NCBI GenBank assembly: GCA_937124525.1
Contig: CAKZLA010000029.1
Location: forward strand, 1-9,118
Source: an uncultured Desulfobacterium sp.
GTDB lineage: Bacteria; Desulfobacterota; Desulfobacteria; Desulfobacterales; Desulfobacteraceae
Direction: 5' to 3'
Length of the DNA: 9,118 nt
The position numbers were made by a program, and so were the translations under genes. Under the pieces are notes generated by a model. It was not told where the DNA came from and ran no database searches. It saw nothing but the letters and a program-made list of their open reading frames with translations. Positions 6,886 through 9,118 of the stretch are shown in pieces; the first letter of the stretch is position 1; the number at the start of each line of letters is the position of its first letter.

Positions 6886-6891
6886 TTATGA
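6812..6891 (+). repeat. attC-like (59-base element) recombination site
   Basis: GTCCAAC (6812-6818) exactly fits the left core consensus RYYYAAC. AAGTTGAAGC (6823-6832) pairs with GCTTAACTT (6868-6876) except for one extra base in the left arm (G6828), the type of extrahelical base that marks the bottom strand of attC sites. The terminal part holds a GGCTG/CAGCC hairpin (6853-6857, 6863-6867). The right core would be GTTATGA (6885-6891), where only GTT and the next purine fit GTTRRRY; bases after the cleavage point come from whatever follows, so mismatch with the left core is normal. The right spacer is longer than usual because TTAAC is repeated three times (6870-6884). Confidence 0.6.
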
Positions 6892-6983
6892 TTTTGAAGC
6901 CACAAACCAATAAACATTGACTGCATAATCGTGTTAAACGTCACACCTCGGGCGACCGCGTCGAAATATAAAGGGTTGAGATC

Positions 6984-9065
6984 ATGTTAGAGTCAAAAAC
7001 ATTTTCAGTAAGACTGAACAAAGACGAGATCCTTAATAGGGTTAAATTCGAACTTACTTACATATTTTTTATTTCGTTTGTAGCCTTCGCTATCATTATC
7101 CTACCCTTAAGTGTGTTGTCCCCAGAAAACTTTAAGATAGCCTGGAATGTATTAATACACACGATAGGTTTTTCGCTAAGCCTTTGTGGCGTTTTTTACT
7201 TGCTGCACTTATTTCTAAAACATGAAGAATCAACCACCTTTACCATTATAACGTTTTTATGCATTCCAATAATGTTGTCTCTTTGCATTTGTTTAAATTT
7301 ATTACAGTTAATCCCTATATATTTTTATATTCCAAGATACTATATTGTTGTCCTTTTCGGTGTAATGATTCTTTACCAATATTATTCAACTACTTTTAAA
7401 TACGAAGCAGTTCTAAATCGGTCTTTTGAGTTCGTCGAAAATTATTTTTTATTAATAGCGACAATTTGTGTTCTGCGAATATTTAAAAATTTTCAAAATA
7501 TTCTAATCTATATTTCTGACAACTCATTATCAATGTCATCAGAACTTATCTCATATTTTTTAACCAATATATTATTGTTTGTTTTAATAGTTATATCTAT
7601 TAAATATATTTATAAAACAAAACATAACGATAAAACTGACTTCTATTTATACTCAAGTAAACTGATTGTCATATTACTCATACTTCAAACAATGGATTAC
7701 GTAGTATTCAAGAATATCGAATTTGTATATTTTGGTCTAATCGCACTTTTGCTTTTAATTTTTAACACTGCAAGAATGCCTAATCAAAAAAAATCCTCAA
7801 AACTATTTTTTGGGGGTATCATAACATTTTTTATCTCAGCCATTTTAGATATTATTTATCCAGAAATATTGGATATTCTAATTACAGGGTTTAAGTTTAA
7901 CTACATTTTAAATATGATTGTTATCATCTTGAGCACCATAGCGCTTCAGAACGGAAAAAAATATCTATCGACTCAAAAAAAAGAAATTTCAAAAATAGAT
8001 ATTGATCAAGCTATTGATGAATTATCTAACAAAAACGGATTCAATCTTAAATTTATAAACAGTTCTGTTCGAATTTCAATCGTTGTCGGTCGTTTTCTAA
8101 AACTAAAATATTTATCCTCAAAATTATATGGCAACGTCGATATAAAGAAAAAAGAGTTGTACAATTATTTCAAACTATACCTTTATTGTGCTGAGTTTAA
8201 TAAAAAGAAAAAAGTCTATATTGAGTGGAAAAAAATTGAAGGAATTCTATATAGGAAACTTATTGATAGCGAACAAGATTTTACAGAATTTATTAACGAT
8301 ATATTCCCAAAGCATATTAGCTCTCTTCAACTCTATAGAGCTTATTCAAATAACGACCTAATTTTATATTATTTAAGAAATAAAAAATTGCTAAAGTCTA
8401 TAAAACCAATATCTTTAAGTGATAAGCTGAAAAAATGGTTTTCTATTTTCATCACATTTCTAATGATTATTTCATTTGGACTATCGACAGTTCCTTCTGA
8501 AGGTATTTCAGAGTTGCTAAAAGTTATTCCTGCTACAAAAAAGATAATGTATAGCAATATCATAAGAATAAAATTTCAATTTGTAGATGGCTTCCAAGTA
8601 TATCAAAATTCCAAATGGAGTAATTATTATACCAGCAATGCATTTACCTGGTCGATAAAAGCTTATAAATATTCAAAAAGAAAAGAAAAAGACTTAACTA
8701 AACTGGTAAATAGACTGGAAAATATACTGAACTTCTGTGATAAAAATGATTGGCTACATAGCAGGGTTAGCTACGAACTTGCTAATGTTTATAAAGATGG
8801 TTTCAACAATTTGGAAAAAGCTATCAATTATTTCGAAAAAGCGATAGCAAACAAAAAGAATGAACCCTTATTTTTTGATAATGCATTATATCTTTTGGCC
8901 AATTGCAACATGAAAATAAACTCTCATAGCCGTGCGAAAGCAATCTTGCATGAATATGAAAACAATCGAAAATTGTTAAAATCTCAAATCTTATTATCAG
9001 TTTTAAATATATTTTTTTCAGATTTTGCAAAAGCTCAAAATATTTCGAGCTGTGCGGGTAGTTAA
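6984..9065 (+). CDS. Unrecognised polytopic membrane protein with TPR-like C-terminus
   Basis: I do not recognise this 693-residue protein. ATG 6984 has AAGGG (6971-6975) 8 bases upstream. About nine to ten hydrophobic segments lie in residues 25-321 (for example 25-47, 54-78, 85-113, 187-209, 222-240, 245-262, 273-295, 303-321). A long Lys/Ile/Tyr-rich region (about 325-482) follows, then one more hydrophobic helix (485-503). Residues about 590-655 look like one or two tetratricopeptide-like repeats (SYELANVYKDGFNNLEKAIN, YFEKAIA, then ALYLLANCNMKIN). No catalytic motif is seen. Codon use is very AT-rich, unlike the upstream operon, which indicates separate origin. The last residues (about QNISSCAGS) may be foreign: the stop overlaps a minus-strand frame entering from the right edge, so the natural C-terminus may have been cut off. 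Cargo of the adjacent integron relic or an independent island gene are both possible. Confidence 0.8.
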   Translation: MLESKTFSVRLNKDEILNRVKFELTYIFFISFVAFAIIILPLSVLSPENFKIAWNVLIHTIGFSLSLCGVFYLLHLFLKHEESTTFTIITFLCIPIMLSLCICLNLLQLIPIYFYIPRYYIVVLFGVMILYQYYSTTFKYEAVLNRSFEFVENYFLLIATICVLRIFKNFQNILIYISDNSLSMSSELISYFLTNILLFVLIVISIKYIYKTKHNDKTDFYLYSSKLIVILLILQTMDYVVFKNIEFVYFGLIALLLLIFNTARMPNQKKSSKLFFGGIITFFISAILDIIYPEILDILITGFKFNYILNMIVIILSTIALQNGKKYLSTQKKEISKIDIDQAIDELSNKNGFNLKFINSSVRISIVVGRFLKLKYLSSKLYGNVDIKKKELYNYFKLYLYCAEFNKKKKVYIEWKKIEGILYRKLIDSEQDFTEFINDIFPKHISSLQLYRAYSNNDLILYYLRNKKLLKSIKPISLSDKLKKWFSIFITFLMIISFGLSTVPSEGISELLKVIPATKKIMYSNIIRIKFQFVDGFQVYQNSKWSNYYTSNAFTWSIKAYKYSKRKEKDLTKLVNRLENILNFCDKNDWLHSRVSYELANVYKDGFNNLEKAINYFEKAIANKKNEPLFFDNALYLLANCNMKINSHSRAKAILHEYENNRKLLKSQILLSVLNIFFSDFAKAQNISSCAGS
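9032..9051. repeat. 20-bp near-perfect palindrome at the suspected junction
   Basis: AGCTC (9032-9036) and GAGCT (9047-9051) flank the self-complementary AAATATTT (9038-9045), leaving a single mismatched pair (9037/9046). It sits where sequence typical of the AT-rich gene gives way to more GC-rich sequence. It may mark an insertion target or an element end, or help end transcription; no T-tract follows it directly. Confidence 0.35.
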
Positions 9066-9118
9066 GCAGCCAATCTATAGTCTAAAGTCTTCGTTTCGAA
9101 CCATCTATCGCTTTCTTT
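9062..9118 (-). CDS. C-terminal end of a minus-strand ORF, possibly a transposase (partial)
   Basis: From the right edge the minus strand is open for 18 codons, KESDRWFETKTLDYRLAA, to TAA (9064-9062). The frame is short, but the composition differs from the AT-rich gene it abuts, and its stop overlaps that gene's stop tail-to-tail. The ending, with basic and aromatic residues and a DYRLAA finish, reminds me of some DDE transposase C-termini, but I cannot name a family. If it is a transposase, the insertion sequence end would lie just left of it, at about 9046-9061. Low confidence, since so little is visible. Confidence 0.3.
   Translation of the reverse strand, partial: KESDRWFETKTLDYRLAA

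Larger units (their letters stand above)
6167..6939. mobile_element. Degraded integron platform (intI remnant plus attC-like sites)
   Basis: This stretch without an intact gene carries, in integron order, the leftward integrase remnant, an AT-rich repeat-bearing segment where attI would be expected, a branched palindrome ending in GTTGGAC, a canonical-looking attC-like site, and a further core-like GTTAAAC (6933-6939). Integron integrases are transcribed away from the cassette array, which agrees with attC-like structures lying to the right of the remnant. No attI has been defined directly. Boundaries are approximate: the left edge is where integrase similarity stops. Confidence 0.6.

Noticed and set aside
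6917..6945. TTGACT as a -35 element for the AT-rich gene
   Set aside because: No -10-like hexamer lies at 16-18 bases downstream.
9061..9067. GTTAAGC as an attC core after the AT-rich gene
   Set aside because: It fits GTTRRRY, but no left core or pairing L-boxes lie upstream, so a chance match is more likely.
6097..9118. CRISPR array, tRNA or rRNA gene
   Set aside because: No regularly spaced direct repeats and no cloverleaf or rRNA-like sequence were seen; the palindromes are unique, not repeated units.

Overview
The window suggests an anaerobic Desulfobacterota-type bacterium, most likely a Desulfobacteraceae-like sulfate reducer. This rests on protein style, moderate GC in the first 6.1 kb, and the mix of metal-uptake, class I chelatase-like and DUF1858-like genes. 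No ribosomal or other phylogenetic marker is present, so it is inference only.

Positions 1-6097 hold one tightly packed plus-strand gene set. It starts with the end of a FecCD/BtuC-type permease and its FecE/BtuD-type ATPase (241-1056), the inner-membrane part of a siderophore, heme or cobalamin importer. A 149-bp gap with nested inverted repeats and a possible promoter follows. Next come two class I chelatase-like AAA+ proteins: a 736-residue AAA-linker-VWA protein (BchD/ChlD-like, but with an intact AAA site) and a 354-residue BchI/ChlI-like protein. A DrrA/CcmA-type ABC ATPase and an ABC-2 permease follow. Each of these four genes overlaps the next by an ATGA. A small cysteine-containing DUF1858-like protein closes the set. 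Together they suggest import of a metal-tetrapyrrole or metallophore, ATP-driven metal insertion or removal, and export of a product. The large catalytic CobN/BchH-type subunit is not in the window. The ABC-2 permease is broken: about 70 residues are missing in the middle and the two halves are in different frames.

Positions 6098-6983 hold no intact gene but look like an integron relic. On the minus strand are two pieces of an integron-type tyrosine recombinase (6438-6167), deleted internally and truncated. To their right, where attI and cassettes should lie, are short ATGATAT repeats, a 142-bp branched palindrome ending in the core-site-like GTTGGAC, and an attC-like site (6812-6891). The latter has GTCCAAC, an L-box pair with one unpaired base, and a GTT core. 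The last two bound a possible 166-bp mini-cassette.

Positions 6984-9065 hold a markedly AT-rich gene for a 693-residue polytopic membrane protein with a C-terminal TPR-like part. I recognise no family. Its base composition differs sharply from the metal operon, which suggests transfer, possibly as integron cargo. Its 3' end overlaps the stop of a minus-strand reading frame that enters from the right edge, possibly an insertion-sequence transposase that truncated it.
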